Shown here: piece by piece, positions 42,882 to 52,114 of the stretch | How the letters are laid out: each line of letters opens with the position of its first letter | Position numbering within the stretch: position 1 is the first letter of the stretch | DNA from: Planctomycetota bacterium | Lineage (GTDB): Bacteria; Planctomycetota; J058; JAJDCP01 | Assembly: GCA_029260765.1 (NCBI GenBank) | Contig: JAJDCP010000125.1 | Coordinates: forward strand, 19,475-83,474 | DNA: 64,000 nucleotides | Direction: 5' to 3' | The notes under the pieces: generated by a model | The model's input: the letters and a program-made list of their open reading frames with translations, nothing else | What the model was told of the DNA's origin: nothing | Databases searched by the model: none | Program-made: the position numbers and the translations under genes

Positions 42882-44197
42882 GGTGCGGTATCCGAAACAG
42901 TGCGCAGGGCGTAGATGCCCTCGTCTTCGCGCAATGCGTCGAGCAACGCGACGTCGAAGGTCAGTGACTGCCCGGCGAACAGGTCGATCTGCCCGCCGAG
43001 GACAGTGCCAAAGACATCGGCGGCCGCTTCGAAACGGATCCGCCCCTCCGGATTGAAGAAGCTGCCGAAATAGGGACCACTCCCGGTCACCCGCAGGTTC
43101 CGACCGGACTCCAAGTAGACCTGGAAATCCTGGGGGCGCGGAGGGCTCCCCAAGTAGTTGCCTGCCCCGTCGAAGCGCACATCATTGTTGGCGTAGATCT
43201 CCAGGTGCGCGTCTGCCCAACCGTCTCCACGGTCCAGAAAGGTGATCGGTTCTGACACCCGCATACCTGTGCCGAATGCCGGGATGATCAAGGTGACGTC
43301 GCCCTGGACACGAAGCGTCGCGCCCGCGGCGATCCTGAACTGGTTGGCGGCCAGCGTGATCGGTCCGATCAGCGTCAATTCTCCACCAGCTGCTACGTTC
43401 ACGCTCAGCATCCGGTAGTTGCCGGGTCCAAGCACCCGCGTCCCGCCATTGCCGACCCACACAAGGCCCAGGGGCAGACCGAGGTCGAGCAGGGCGAGCA
43501 GGTTCAGGTCGATCAGGTCATCGAAGCGCGCCCAGCTGCGAGGCGCCGGAGCCGTCAAGTTGAGGAAGCCCACCTGCGACGGATCAGCGATCACAAGCGG
43601 GGCCTGCGCCGTCCCGGTGATGCCCGCTCCCGCGGCGAGCTGGATGCTCCCTTCCGACAGGGCTTCGCCGTTGCAGAGCGCGCCCGCGTCCATGGTCAAA
43701 GTGGCATCAGAGCGGATCAGGGCCGGTCCGGCCTCAGACGCCGGACCAGGCAGCCCCAGCCGGCTGTCGAAGTTCAGCTCGATCGCGACGTTCAGGCCCA
43801 GAGCCAACTGCGAGAGCGCGCAGGCCGCGCCGTCGGACAGCGGTGTCGACAGCGGCTCTGCGACCGCGTAGTAGGTCTTTTGAGCGTCGGCAAACGACCC
43901 CACCGAGACGAGCAGGATCCGCGCGGTGCTGACCTGTGTCCAGTGCACCCGGGCCTCGGAGCCGTCTGCAAACTGGTAGACGCGCTCGAGGGGAGAGTTG
44001 TCTCCATTGTTGATCTCGGTCAAGCGCAATGCCACGCCGTTGTCGGCCGCCAGGGCGCTGCGCTCGAGATCGCCCAGGATCTGGCGTCCCTGTGCCTGGT
44101 CGCCCATCGAAGCGAAGAGGCTGACGGTCACACCCATCACCAGCATGGTCAGGACAAGGGCAAGGACGAGGGAGGAGCCTCGGCGCAGAGTCTTCAT
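42878..44197 (-). CDS. PilX-like pilus assembly protein
   Basis: ATG 44197 follows GAGGAAG; 439 residues. The N-terminus is a PilX-type segment (MKTLRRGSSLVLALVLTMLV) with a 20-residue membrane helix and a following region rich in small residues (SALAADNGVALRLTEINNGD). The rest is beta-rich with regular hydrophobic strands (VAAGGELTLIGPITLAANQF; LEIYANNDVRFDGAGNYLG) and resembles the beta-helix/DUF7305-like domains attached to PilX proteins. PilX-type minor pseudopilins promote pilus or pseudopilus assembly. It sits in an operon after two prepilin-like genes (10 bp gap) and before the PilZ gene (overlap). No cysteine-rich catalytic motif. Confidence 0.8.
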   Translation of the reverse strand: MKTLRRGSSLVLALVLTMLVMGVTVSLFASMGDQAQGRQILGDLERSALAADNGVALRLTEINNGDNSPLERVYQFADGSEARVHWTQVSTARILLVSVGSFADAQKTYYAVAEPLSTPLSDGAACALSQLALGLNVAIELNFDSRLGLPGPASEAGPALIRSDATLTMDAGALCNGEALSEGSIQLAAGAGITGTAQAPLVIADPSQVGFLNLTAPAPRSWARFDDLIDLNLLALLDLGLPLGLVWVGNGGTRVLGPGNYRMLSVNVAAGGELTLIGPITLAANQFRIAAGATLRVQGDVTLIIPAFGTGMRVSEPITFLDRGDGWADAHLEIYANNDVRFDGAGNYLGSPPRPQDFQVYLESGRNLRVTGSGPYFGSFFNPEGRIRFEAAADVFGTVLGGQIDLFAGQSLTFDVALLDALREDEGIYALRTVSDTAP

Positions 44198-44207
44198 GGG
44201 GGCTTCC

Positions 44208-44813
44208 TCAGTTTCTAAGTCTGATAGTTTCTTGGCAGAGCGTCAGGACATAGCCGGTCTGGGCCCGTGCCACACCGTCTTCGTGGGCCTGGGAAAACGC
44301 GGGAGCCTTCGGGTTGTAGCGCAGGCAGGTCTGGAAACGCACCACCAGGGTGCGTTCATCATCCCGCACGATGCGGTAGGAGGCGGGCAGCACGTTCCGA
44401 GCCAGGGGAAGCTGCTCACCACTGGGCAGCTGCAGGATCAGCAGGCCTTCATCGGCGAGACCGTTCTGGTTGTCGTCCAACCCATTGGCCGCCTCGTCCG
44501 CCAGATACGCGAAGCGCAGAGTGTAGACGCCCGAGGTGCTGACGCTGCCATCGCTGGGTTCAATCTGGGTGCGGGTGAAGCGCAGCCTGCGCTCGACTGC
44601 TTCCCCGTCGAGTTGGATACCTGCGGGCTCCGCGAAGCGCAGCTGCTCCTGCAAGCGGCGCACCGCGAGCTGGTGGTGATGGTCTGCCTCCGCCTGCCGC
44701 GCGATGTACGCGGTCTCCCGAGCCGCCGAGCCGAACAGCCCGAAGGCGATGCTGGCGACGACCGAGAAGACCGCGACAGAGATCACCAGCTCCAACAGGC
44801 TGACCCCCCTCAT
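44208..44813 (-). CDS. Prepilin-like minor pseudopilin (PilW/GspJ-like)
   Basis: I start at ATG 44813, which overlaps the previous stop by 4 bases; 201 residues. The very short leader MRG is followed by the mature N-terminus VSLLELVISVAVFSVVASIA, giving cleavage after Gly3 and Glu at position 5 of the mature protein, as prepilin peptidase substrates require. A globular domain follows (VRRLQEQLRFAEPAGIQLDG; YLADEAANGLDDNQNGLADE), with a calcium-like Asp/Asn loop as in GspJ/PilW relatives. It ends ETIRLRN. It belongs to the pseudopilin operon with PilV-like and PilX-like genes. No prepilin peptidase is encoded in this window. Confidence 0.85.
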   Translation of the reverse strand: MRGVSLLELVISVAVFSVVASIAFGLFGSAARETAYIARQAEADHHHQLAVRRLQEQLRFAEPAGIQLDGEAVERRLRFTRTQIEPSDGSVSTSGVYTLRFAYLADEAANGLDDNQNGLADEGLLILQLPSGEQLPLARNVLPASYRIVRDDERTLVVRFQTCLRYNPKAPAFSQAHEDGVARAQTGYVLTLCQETIRLRN

Positions 44814-45295
44814 GGCTGGCTTCTCCGCACGAGCAGACTCTGTACCTCGGAGCGTCGTGTCCAGCCGCGATCCTGCCAACGGACGCGGATCGTGACGAAC
44901 AGGCTCACCATGCCCGCGTGTGCCGCTTCCAGCTCATCGAAGACCGTGTCGTTGTCGAGATCGACCGGTCTCCCCACGAAGGCCGCTGCCTGGGACTCGC
45001 TGCCGAACTGCACTTCGAGCAGCCCGTTCGGGAGACCGCCAGGCTCGAGATCGACCGCCCGCCCTTGATACGACGGCAGCAGCTCGGCCCAGTCCGCTGC
45101 CCGCAGCTCTTCGAGCATTGTCTGCAGCTGACGCTGCGCATGTTGCGCCTGGCGGTTGCCGGCGACGTGCTGCAGACCAAGCACCATGGCCGACAACAAG
45201 CTGAGAATCCCCACGACCAGGACCGCGATCGCGGTTGTGGTCTGTATGAGACTGAAGCCGTCACGCGAGGCGCGGCGCGAGCAGAAATAAACCAC
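44810..45295 (-). CDS. Prepilin-like minor pseudopilin (PilV/GspI-like) with Gln at position 5
   Basis: GTG 45295 has a GGGAGAGG upstream; 161 residues. The leader ends in RDG at residue 13, then the mature start FSLIQTTTAIAVLVVGILSL forms the hydrophobic pilin helix. The usual Glu at position 5 of the mature protein is Gln (FSLIQ instead of FTLIE). A globular part follows (HAQRQLQTMLEELRAADWAE) with QFGSESQAAAFVG and a conserved end. Glu5 normally drives methylation and assembly into the fibre. Substitutions are known in some minor pseudopilins that cap fibres (GspK types), so this may be functional. It is the first gene of the operon. Confidence 0.8.
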   Translation of the reverse strand: MVYFCSRRASRDGFSLIQTTTAIAVLVVGILSLLSAMVLGLQHVAGNRQAQHAQRQLQTMLEELRAADWAELLPSYQGRAVDLEPGGLPNGLLEVQFGSESQAAAFVGRPVDLDNDTVFDELEAAHAGMVSLFVTIRVRWQDRGWTRRSEVQSLLVRRSQP

Positions 45296-45771
45296 GGCTG
45301 CAAGGCCTCTCCCGGAAACTCGACCAGAACACTCCGCTTTAAGTGTACCAGCGCTGCGGCGGCATGCCAGGCCACGTGCCGAGCACCGCGCGTGACATCC
45401 TGTCGACTCCGCGAGCCAAGCGGGCTTGCACGCTGGCAAAAAAATCTCAGTTCATGAAGAGATGTTCACATTGGATGCCATCTGGACCAGAAGGCACGCC
45501 TATGTCTTGCCGTGTCTTACATTTGGGTGTGCGGCGGTCTGAGAGAGGTGGATGCAGGGAAGGACGGGCTGGAAGATGGGACTGCCTTCACGCCGCAGCG
45601 CAGCTCCGTCATCACCGCGGCGATTTCCTCGCAGCATCGTTCGTAGTCCGCGGCCGCACCGATCCCCTGCGGGTCCCGTCCGGCCACGCCCCCCCCCTGA
45701 GGGGCCCGCCTGCCTCAAGAACGTTGGCCGCCGACGCTGGGCACACCAACCGTAGATGTGCGCTCGGTCGC
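45296..45771. other. Intergenic region upstream of the pseudopilin operon, with a gene fragment
   Basis: 476 bp between the pseudopilin operon and the end of the kinase gene, both on the minus strand. The half near 45300-45480 should hold the operon promoter; an A-run at 45440-45446 (T-run on the minus strand) is present. An AlkP-like gene fragment at 45592-45688 is listed separately. No intact gene is seen. Confidence 0.4.
45592..45688 (-). pseudogene. Fragment of an AlkP-superfamily gene
   Basis: 97 bases match 58057-58153, inside the AlkP-superfamily gene of the glycan operon, at roughly 85-90% identity by eye. The minus-strand translation of the fragment contains GRDPQGIGAAADYERCCEEI, against GRDPQGIVAAADYERCCAQI in the intact gene. 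Similarity fades on both sides. It is a relic of a duplicate or paralogous gene. Confidence 0.65.
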
Positions 45772-47376
45772 TCAAGGTGTCTCGAGCTGGCGCCGCGCGT
45801 CTTCCACCTGCTGAAGAATCATCAGAGCGCTTGCCCGCACAGCGGGGTCGGCCCCGGGCAGGATGCGCGTGCGGATCCCGTCGCTCGTGCGCGCGATCGC
45901 GGACTCCGCGACGATGCTGCGGGCGCGGGTCACGTCGATCAACCTCTTCAGCTGTGCCGCATAGGCGCGCAGCTGCTCGCTCCCGGTCTCGATCTCTTCG
46001 GTCTGCTCGACGATCTGAGCCGTCTGCTCCGACAGCTGCGACTGGCTGGCGACGAGGTGCCGGCCCTGGCCCTCCAGCTCCGAGCGCGACGCAGCGATGG
46101 TGTGGTTCTTGACCAGCAGCAGGGACAACCACAGCAGCGCCCCGATCACAAGCAGCGCGACACTGCCGCGCAGTGCGAGACGCAAGCGTGAACGGGCCTC
46201 CTTCTCGCGGCGTCGGCGCTGGCGTGCGTTCTGCAGCCTCCTGCGTAACTCCAGGCTGCTCGCATCCAGGCGATTGAGCTGCTCGAGCTGCGCCTCGACC
46301 AACTGCAGGTCCCCGTTCTGCACGGCGACCTCCGCCAGCACGCTGCGGGCCCGCGTCTCGCCGGCAACGCTCTCCGGGTTGCCGGGCCAGAGCTGCCCAG
46401 CCTGACGGAAGCCCGCGACCGCGCGGGTCAGCTCGCGGTAGCAGGAGCGCGCCGCGACCTCCATGGAGAGCGTCGCGTCCGCCTGCCGACGCAGCGCCAC
46501 TCCCCGAGCCAGGGTCTTCCTGGCGGCAGCGCACAGGGAACGGCTCTGGCGGTGGGCCAGGGCTTCGCGCAGGCGCGTCTGGAAGCGCTCGAGAGTCGGC
46601 CGCTCGGCGGGGAGCGCTGCCAGAGCGTCGCGGCACAGCTGGCGCAGTTCCTGCGGGTGTTCATCGCCCAGGACGGGGACCTCGCCCCGCACCGCTGTCA
46701 ACAGGACCTGATGGAAGGTCGCGCCGGCGTGGGGCGGTCTCCCGCTCAGGATCCGGAACAGGATGCCCCCGAGCAGGTACACGTCCGTGGCTGTCCCGAT
46801 CGCGCTGCTGTCCGCCAGGGCGAGCTCAGGGGCCATGTAGCAGGGCGTCCCACAGGGGTCCACGATGGTGTCGACCTGACGGATCGGCACATCGCTCGGG
46901 CCGAGCGCCGCGGCCAGACCCCAGTCGAGCAGCAGCACCTCGCCGAACATGCCGAGCAGGACATTGGCGGGCTTGAGGTCGAGGTGGACGATGCCGCGGC
47001 TGTGCGCGAAGCGGCAGGCGTTGCAGACCTCGAGCAGGATCTCGAGGTGCTCGATGCCCGCCGCGGGCTCGGCCCGCAGCCGATGCTCCCAGTCACGCCC
47101 CCGGACCAGCTTCATCGCCAGGCGGGACGCGTCGCACAGCTCGTAGACCGGCAGGATGTTGGGGTGGCTCAGGCCACCGATGGTCAGCGCCTCGGACACG
47201 AAAGCGGCGCGCGCGTTGGCGCCGTCGCCCTGCAGCACCTTCAGCGCGACGTCGCGCCCCAGGTTGCGCTGCCTGGCCCGGTAGACGACCCCCATGCCGC
47301 CGCGACCGATCTCCTCGAGCGGCTCGAAGATCGCCGCACGCGGCGAGGGCAGGATGCGCTCTGCCGGCTCACTCAT
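45772..47376 (-). CDS. Ser/Thr protein kinase with variant HLD and DWG motifs, one transmembrane helix and coiled coil
   Basis: 534 residues from ATG 47376, overlapping the upstream gene by 8 bp. The kinase domain (about 15-275) has GRGGMGVVY and K46 (DVALKVL), but the catalytic loop is H131-L-D133 (VHLDLKPANV) instead of HRD, and the metal loop is D151-W-G (LLDWGLAA) instead of DFG. Both Asp residues are kept, so activity is plausible; the missing Arg suggests regulation without activation-loop phosphorylation. GTPCYMAPE and DVYLLGGILF are normal. A helical region leads to a transmembrane helix near 425-445 (LALRGSVALLVIGALLWLSL) and a heptad-like coiled coil (QSQLSEQTAQIVEQTEEIET). It is coupled to the upstream pseudokinase gene. 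Confidence 0.92.
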   Translation of the reverse strand: MSEPAERILPSPRAAIFEPLEEIGRGGMGVVYRARQRNLGRDVALKVLQGDGANARAAFVSEALTIGGLSHPNILPVYELCDASRLAMKLVRGRDWEHRLRAEPAAGIEHLEILLEVCNACRFAHSRGIVHLDLKPANVLLGMFGEVLLLDWGLAAALGPSDVPIRQVDTIVDPCGTPCYMAPELALADSSAIGTATDVYLLGGILFRILSGRPPHAGATFHQVLLTAVRGEVPVLGDEHPQELRQLCRDALAALPAERPTLERFQTRLREALAHRQSRSLCAAARKTLARGVALRRQADATLSMEVAARSCYRELTRAVAGFRQAGQLWPGNPESVAGETRARSVLAEVAVQNGDLQLVEAQLEQLNRLDASSLELRRRLQNARQRRRREKEARSRLRLALRGSVALLVIGALLWLSLLLVKNHTIAASRSELEGQGRHLVASQSQLSEQTAQIVEQTEEIETGSEQLRAYAAQLKRLIDVTRARSIVAESAIARTSDGIRTRILPGADPAVRASALMILQQVEDARRQLETP

Positions 47377-50300
47377 CCGCGCTCTCCTCGAGCTGACGCA
47401 GTCGGTCACGCGCCCAGCACCAGGCAACGTCCCCGTCGCCTGCCTGAGTGGCCAGGGCAGCCCGGTAGTGCTCCGCTGCCGCCGGCAGATCGGCCTGCTC
47501 CTCGCAGCGCAGCCCGACCAGGCAGTGAGCCTCGCACAGCCGCGCCGCTCGCATTGCAGCGTCGCCCTCGACCGCGGCGAGCAACTCTGCTGCGCTGATC
47601 TCGCCGCGCAGAAAACGCGCCGGCCAGCCCGCCCAGGGCAGCTCGGCAGGCAGCGCCACGAGCAACTCGGGCGCACCTCCCAGCGCGACCAGCCAGATCG
47701 CCGCCATGGGGTGCGAGCTCTCCGCCCAGGCCCGATGCAGGTCTGCGAGCGCCGCCTGCCGTTGGCCGAGCAGGGCGCGACACAGGCCGCGCTGCAGCAG
47801 CAACTCTGGCTGGGGGCTCAGGATGACAGCCGCATCGAGGTCGGCGAGGGCCTCGGCCAGGGCCGCCTGCTCACGGCGCAGCAGCGCGCGCAAGTACAGC
47901 CACTGGGCCGAGTGGTCACCCGCCAGCTCGCTCGTGGGCTGGCGGCGCAGCCAAGCCTGTGTGAAACGCACCGCTCCGCTGACCAATGAGTCGAGGTCGG
48001 TCTCAGGAAGGGAGCCGGAGCGAGCCATCATGTACAGCAAGCGGGCCGCGGACTCATGTTGCGTCCCTATCCAGTCGCTGTTGGGGTTGATCTCGATCTG
48101 CGCGCCGGCGATCTGCAGGCATCCTTGCAGGCACGATTGCGCCCACTCGAGCAGCCCGAAGTTGGCGAAGACCTCGCCAACCCGCCCGAGATGCTCGAGC
48201 TTGGCCAGCTCGCTCACGCCTCGGAGCGCGCCGCCGGCATCGGTGAGTAGCGCACACAGCTCCTCGTCCAGGCCGTCCACGAACGCCGTCTCGGTACGGC
48301 TCAGCGGCTCGAGCAGACGCAGGAGCGCGAAGCACTGCTGCGCGACCTCCTGCGATCTGGCGAGCTGCCGTAGGCATGCGGCCGCTTGGCCCGCCAGCCG
48401 GCAGGCCGATTCCAGCCTGCCCGCTGCGAGCTCCAAGCGGGCCAGTACCACCTGCGCCCGGAACAGATGGGGAAGCGTATCCGAGCGGTCGGGCCGGGCC
48501 TGCAGCTCGGACTTGAGCTGCCGGAGCTCGAGCTGTAGCTGACGGGCTGCCGCGGCTGGCTGGCCGTCCTCTTCGAAGGCGATTCCCAGCCAGTAGCTCA
48601 GGTCGTGGAGCTGGCCCTGCAGCTCGACGTCGGCGAAGTCCCCTTCCTTGGCCCGTCTCAGCAGCAGGGCCTGGCCCCGCTCCAGCGCCCCGATCGCGTC
48701 TTCCGGCCGGCCCGCCAGCAACGCCAGGCGACCGGCGGAGATCAACACAGCAGCGTCCCGCGGGTAGGCCTGGCGCAGCCGTTCGAGCAGCGGGCTGACG
48801 CGCGCAAAAACCTGGGCAGGGCCGTTCTGGCCGCACGCCGCGAGCGCGCGCGACCACCGCTCCGCCAGCCAGTACACCCTGGCGGCGCGGATCCTGGAGC
48901 GCTGTTGCAGCTGCGCGAGGCCCCCGGCCTGCCAGAAACCGAGCACGTCGACCTGGCTCAGTAGCGTGAGGAAGTGCGCGCCGCTGGCCCGTTCGCTTGG
49001 GTCCGCAGGCGGCAAGCGCTCCGCCGCCTCGGCCAGTGGCGTGAGCGCCGATGCAAAGGCCTGTGCCGCCCGAGCAGGCTCGCCCTGCAGCTGGGCGAGC
49101 TGCCCCTCGAGCCCGTAGCACTCCGAGAGCGATTGCGATGCCGAGAGCGCGCCCGTGTCCAGGACGAGCTGCTCGGCCAGCAGCCTGCACTCGCGCAGCA
49201 GACCGGCCCTGATCGCCGGATCACTGCCCGTGGCGGCCTCGAGCAGGCACTGGCACAAGGCGCTGCGCGCCGCGACGTGGGTTGTATCCAGAGCCAACAG
49301 GCGTCGTGCTAGCACGAGGGCTTGCTGGCGGCACGTCGTCCAGGCGTCGGGACTGCGTGCCCCATCCCCGGCCCGGCGCACCAGCCGGAGCTGCTGCTCG
49401 AGAGCGGCGCGGGACTGCGGCTCTGCGGCGAGCATCGCGGCCGTGAGCGCCGCGAGTCGCTGCTCGCTTTGCCAGGCCGGCTCTTCGACCTGGAGCAACT
49501 CGAGCAGGCCCTCCAGGCTGCGTTCTGCCGCTGCGCCCAGAGGGTCGGCCGACGCCGCCTCCCGGTCCTGTTCCAGGGCCGCCTCCAGGACCTCATACGC
49601 CAGCGGGTCCCCCCACGAGAGTAGGGTGCTGGCCAAAGCGTACAGCGGGTAGGGATCGGCGGGAGGCTCGGCGAGCAGCCTGGCCCATGCGCTCTCGGCC
49701 GCCGTCCGGGTCTGGTCCGCGAGCTCGCTCGCGCCCGCCCCGCGGTGGAGCATCTCGAGCTGCAAGCGGCCCGCGATCGCGGCTATGCTCGCCTCGGGTT
49801 CGGAGCGCGTAGCCAGCAGCCGGTTCTGCTCTTCAAGCAGCGCCAGGCCCTCTGCACGCAGGCCCAGCTGCCAGCAGACCAGCGCCAGAGCGGCGAGGCT
49901 GGATCCGTACTCGATCACGCCTGCGACGCTCGGCGCTGGCTGCACGGCCAGCAGCTCCGCCTGCAGCTGTCCGACCTGCTGCCGGGCGGCCTCCCGATCG
50001 CCCTGTGCCAGCGACCGCAGCCCGGCCAGCGCCAGGAGCCGGGGCAGCAACGCGCGCACCTCTGCCTGCTCGTCCTCGAGGCGGAAGCCCGCCGCGAGCA
50101 AGTCGCCGCGTGCCTGTACGAAGGCCCGGTAGTCTCCGCTGCGGGACAGGATCTCGAACAGGGCCAGGTAGGCGTCGAAGATCTGGTCCTGCAAGCCAGG
50201 GCTGGGCTGAGCTTCCCACAACCCGCGCAGGCGCACGACGGCCTGGCGGCAAGACTGCTCGGCAGCCGCGTGATCTCCGTCCAGCGCGCTGCGCAGACGC

Positions 50301-51964
50301 GCTCCCTGGACCAGCGCGCGTGCACTGGCGCGCGTGAGGCGCGCCTCGGGCAGGGCCGCGACGTGCAGTGTTTCCCAGGCCTGCTGGGCAAAGCGCAGGA
50401 TCGCGCGCGCCTCCCGGTTGGACGGGGAATCCCCCCGCCGCACCAGGTCGTTGAGAACCTGTTCGCTGAGGGTCTCCAGGCAGCCCGCGGCCAGCTCACC
50501 ACGCTCCAGCGCCCGATCGGAGGCCCGCTCGACCTCAGCGGTTTGTGCACGGAGGCGGTCGGAGAGGCCGGTGATCGTGCTGAGGTGCGCGGCGATGGTC
50601 TGCTGGTGCTGCGCGATCTGTGTATTCTGCACGGTCAGGCTGTCGTTGCGTCCGCGGATGCCGCGATTGATGGCCTCGAGCTCGCCGTTCTTTGCACCGA
50701 TCTGCAGCACCGCCAGCAGCAACCCGCACAGCCCGATGCTCGAGAGCGCCACCAGCCAGCGACGCCAGGTCCTGCGCTGCGAGCGACGCCGCCGGTGCTC
50801 CTCGGTGGCGGCAGCGACCTCTGCCGCGAGCGCCGCGTCCGCGGACTCTGCGGCGAGCGACTGCGCCAGACCGAGGTCTCCGCTGCGCACTGCGAGCTTG
50901 GTGTAGGCTTCCAGCGCCGATCGCTCACCGGCGATCGCGTGGGGATTGTCGGGCCACAGCTTGCGCGCCTGCTCGAAACCAGCCAGCGACTCCGCGAAGC
51001 CCTGGTACCGTCGCGCGCGCTCCAGCAGGGTGGCGGCGTTAGAGTCACGCCCAGAGAGCTCGAGCTCACGCTGCGCAGCGTCACTGATCTGTACGCTCTC
51101 CCGATGCCGCAGGTAGGCCTCAATGCGGTCGCGAAAAGCCGCGGCGCTCGAGCAGTGTGTGAAGTCTCCCGCCAGGACCTCCGCACAGAGGCTCCACAGC
51201 TCGACAGGATCGCGCTGCGCATCGATCACCAGCTCGCTTGAGCCCGCGTTCAGGATGCGGCGCAGGAGCTCGCCGAGCGCCCGCAGGTCGAGCTGGCGCG
51301 CAGCATCTGCGGAGGAACTGCTCGAAGCCGCGGGCGGTGCGCTGGGTCTGGACTCCTCGGAGCCGCACGCGTTCTCCGCTGCGCCATGCGGCTTCGGGCA
51401 GAGGGCCTGTTCCCAGCCCCCGACCAGGACCTCGCCGAAGTCTCCGATCGAGATCCTGGCTGGCTGGAGCGCGCGGTGGAAGATGCCCTGCTCGTGGGCG
51501 TAGCTCAAGCCCTGGCACACCCGCATCAGGCGTGACAGGTGTGCCAGCTGGTCGTCGGGCTGCTCGACCAGGAGCCGCTCCCAGGGCTGGGCCAGAGGCT
51601 CAGGCTGGACGAAAAACGGGGCGCCTGCCGTTGTCTCGCCGCGCACATAGAGGGGCAGAATGTTCGGGTGCTCCAGCCGGGCCAGCACCTGCTCCGCTGT
51701 GCAATGCGCCTCCGTTGCAGGCAACCTGACGCGCACCTGGCGTGCCAGGGAGCGCTGCTCGGCCCGCCACACGACCCCATCCGGGCCTCGGTGCAACGGC
51801 TCGAGCAGCGCGAAGCCGGTGCGCGCAGGTGGCCCGCACGAGGTCGTCGTCCAGGGCGGCTTGTAGGTCGTGTCGCTCGGCAGCATGGCAGGATCTGCGT
51901 GCGGCCCCAGGGTCGCGCGCCAGCGCTCGATCACCGTCGCTTCGTCGCTGGCTTCGCTATCCAC
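47369..51964 (-). CDS. Giant pseudokinase-transmembrane-TPR protein
   Basis: About 1531 residues. Three GTG codons in a row follow AGGAGG; the third (51964) has the best spacing. Residues about 48-290 align with Ser/Thr kinases but lack the machinery: the beta3 Lys segment reads QVRVRLP, HRDLKP has become FHRALQP, and DFG has become VGGWEQ. A membrane helix lies near 405-425 (WLVALSSIGLCGLLLAVLQI), followed by a coiled coil, then about 1000 residues of TPR-like helices (AARILYMMARSG-type pairs; SECYGLEGQLAQLQGEPARA; DLDAAVILSPQPELLLQRGL). The downstream kinase gene overlaps by 8 bp. I infer a paired receptor in which the pseudokinase regulates the kinase and the TPR part binds partners. Confidence 0.85.
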   Translation of the reverse strand: MDSEASDEATVIERWRATLGPHADPAMLPSDTTYKPPWTTTSCGPPARTGFALLEPLHRGPDGVVWRAEQRSLARQVRVRLPATEAHCTAEQVLARLEHPNILPLYVRGETTAGAPFFVQPEPLAQPWERLLVEQPDDQLAHLSRLMRVCQGLSYAHEQGIFHRALQPARISIGDFGEVLVGGWEQALCPKPHGAAENACGSEESRPSAPPAASSSSSADAARQLDLRALGELLRRILNAGSSELVIDAQRDPVELWSLCAEVLAGDFTHCSSAAAFRDRIEAYLRHRESVQISDAAQRELELSGRDSNAATLLERARRYQGFAESLAGFEQARKLWPDNPHAIAGERSALEAYTKLAVRSGDLGLAQSLAAESADAALAAEVAAATEEHRRRRSQRRTWRRWLVALSSIGLCGLLLAVLQIGAKNGELEAINRGIRGRNDSLTVQNTQIAQHQQTIAAHLSTITGLSDRLRAQTAEVERASDRALERGELAAGCLETLSEQVLNDLVRRGDSPSNREARAILRFAQQAWETLHVAALPEARLTRASARALVQGARLRSALDGDHAAAEQSCRQAVVRLRGLWEAQPSPGLQDQIFDAYLALFEILSRSGDYRAFVQARGDLLAAGFRLEDEQAEVRALLPRLLALAGLRSLAQGDREAARQQVGQLQAELLAVQPAPSVAGVIEYGSSLAALALVCWQLGLRAEGLALLEEQNRLLATRSEPEASIAAIAGRLQLEMLHRGAGASELADQTRTAAESAWARLLAEPPADPYPLYALASTLLSWGDPLAYEVLEAALEQDREAASADPLGAAAERSLEGLLELLQVEEPAWQSEQRLAALTAAMLAAEPQSRAALEQQLRLVRRAGDGARSPDAWTTCRQQALVLARRLLALDTTHVAARSALCQCLLEAATGSDPAIRAGLLRECRLLAEQLVLDTGALSASQSLSECYGLEGQLAQLQGEPARAAQAFASALTPLAEAAERLPPADPSERASGAHFLTLLSQVDVLGFWQAGGLAQLQQRSRIRAARVYWLAERWSRALAACGQNGPAQVFARVSPLLERLRQAYPRDAAVLISAGRLALLAGRPEDAIGALERGQALLLRRAKEGDFADVELQGQLHDLSYWLGIAFEEDGQPAAAARQLQLELRQLKSELQARPDRSDTLPHLFRAQVVLARLELAAGRLESACRLAGQAAACLRQLARSQEVAQQCFALLRLLEPLSRTETAFVDGLDEELCALLTDAGGALRGVSELAKLEHLGRVGEVFANFGLLEWAQSCLQGCLQIAGAQIEINPNSDWIGTQHESAARLLYMMARSGSLPETDLDSLVSGAVRFTQAWLRRQPTSELAGDHSAQWLYLRALLRREQAALAEALADLDAAVILSPQPELLLQRGLCRALLGQRQAALADLHRAWAESSHPMAAIWLVALGGAPELLVALPAELPWAGWPARFLRGEISAAELLAAVEGDAAMRAARLCEAHCLVGLRCEEQADLPAAAEHYRAALATQAGDGDVAWCWARDRLRQLEESADE

Positions 51965-52114
51965 CACCACCCTCCTGCGCCTCGGCGTTGTAGGATAGCA
52001 GATGCGCGCGCGCGTCTCCCCACAACGGCGCGGTGCTTCAGGTGCGCCTGCGCCGGGGCGTCCGGCAGCGCATGCCGGTCCGGCTAACGCCTCTCCCAGA
52101 TCCAGGTCGCTGGC

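Noticed and set aside
49745..51241. A 498-codon open frame opposite the pseudokinase-TPR gene
   Set aside because: High-GC antisense shadow; composition is Gln/Arg/Ala-rich with no recognisable domain.
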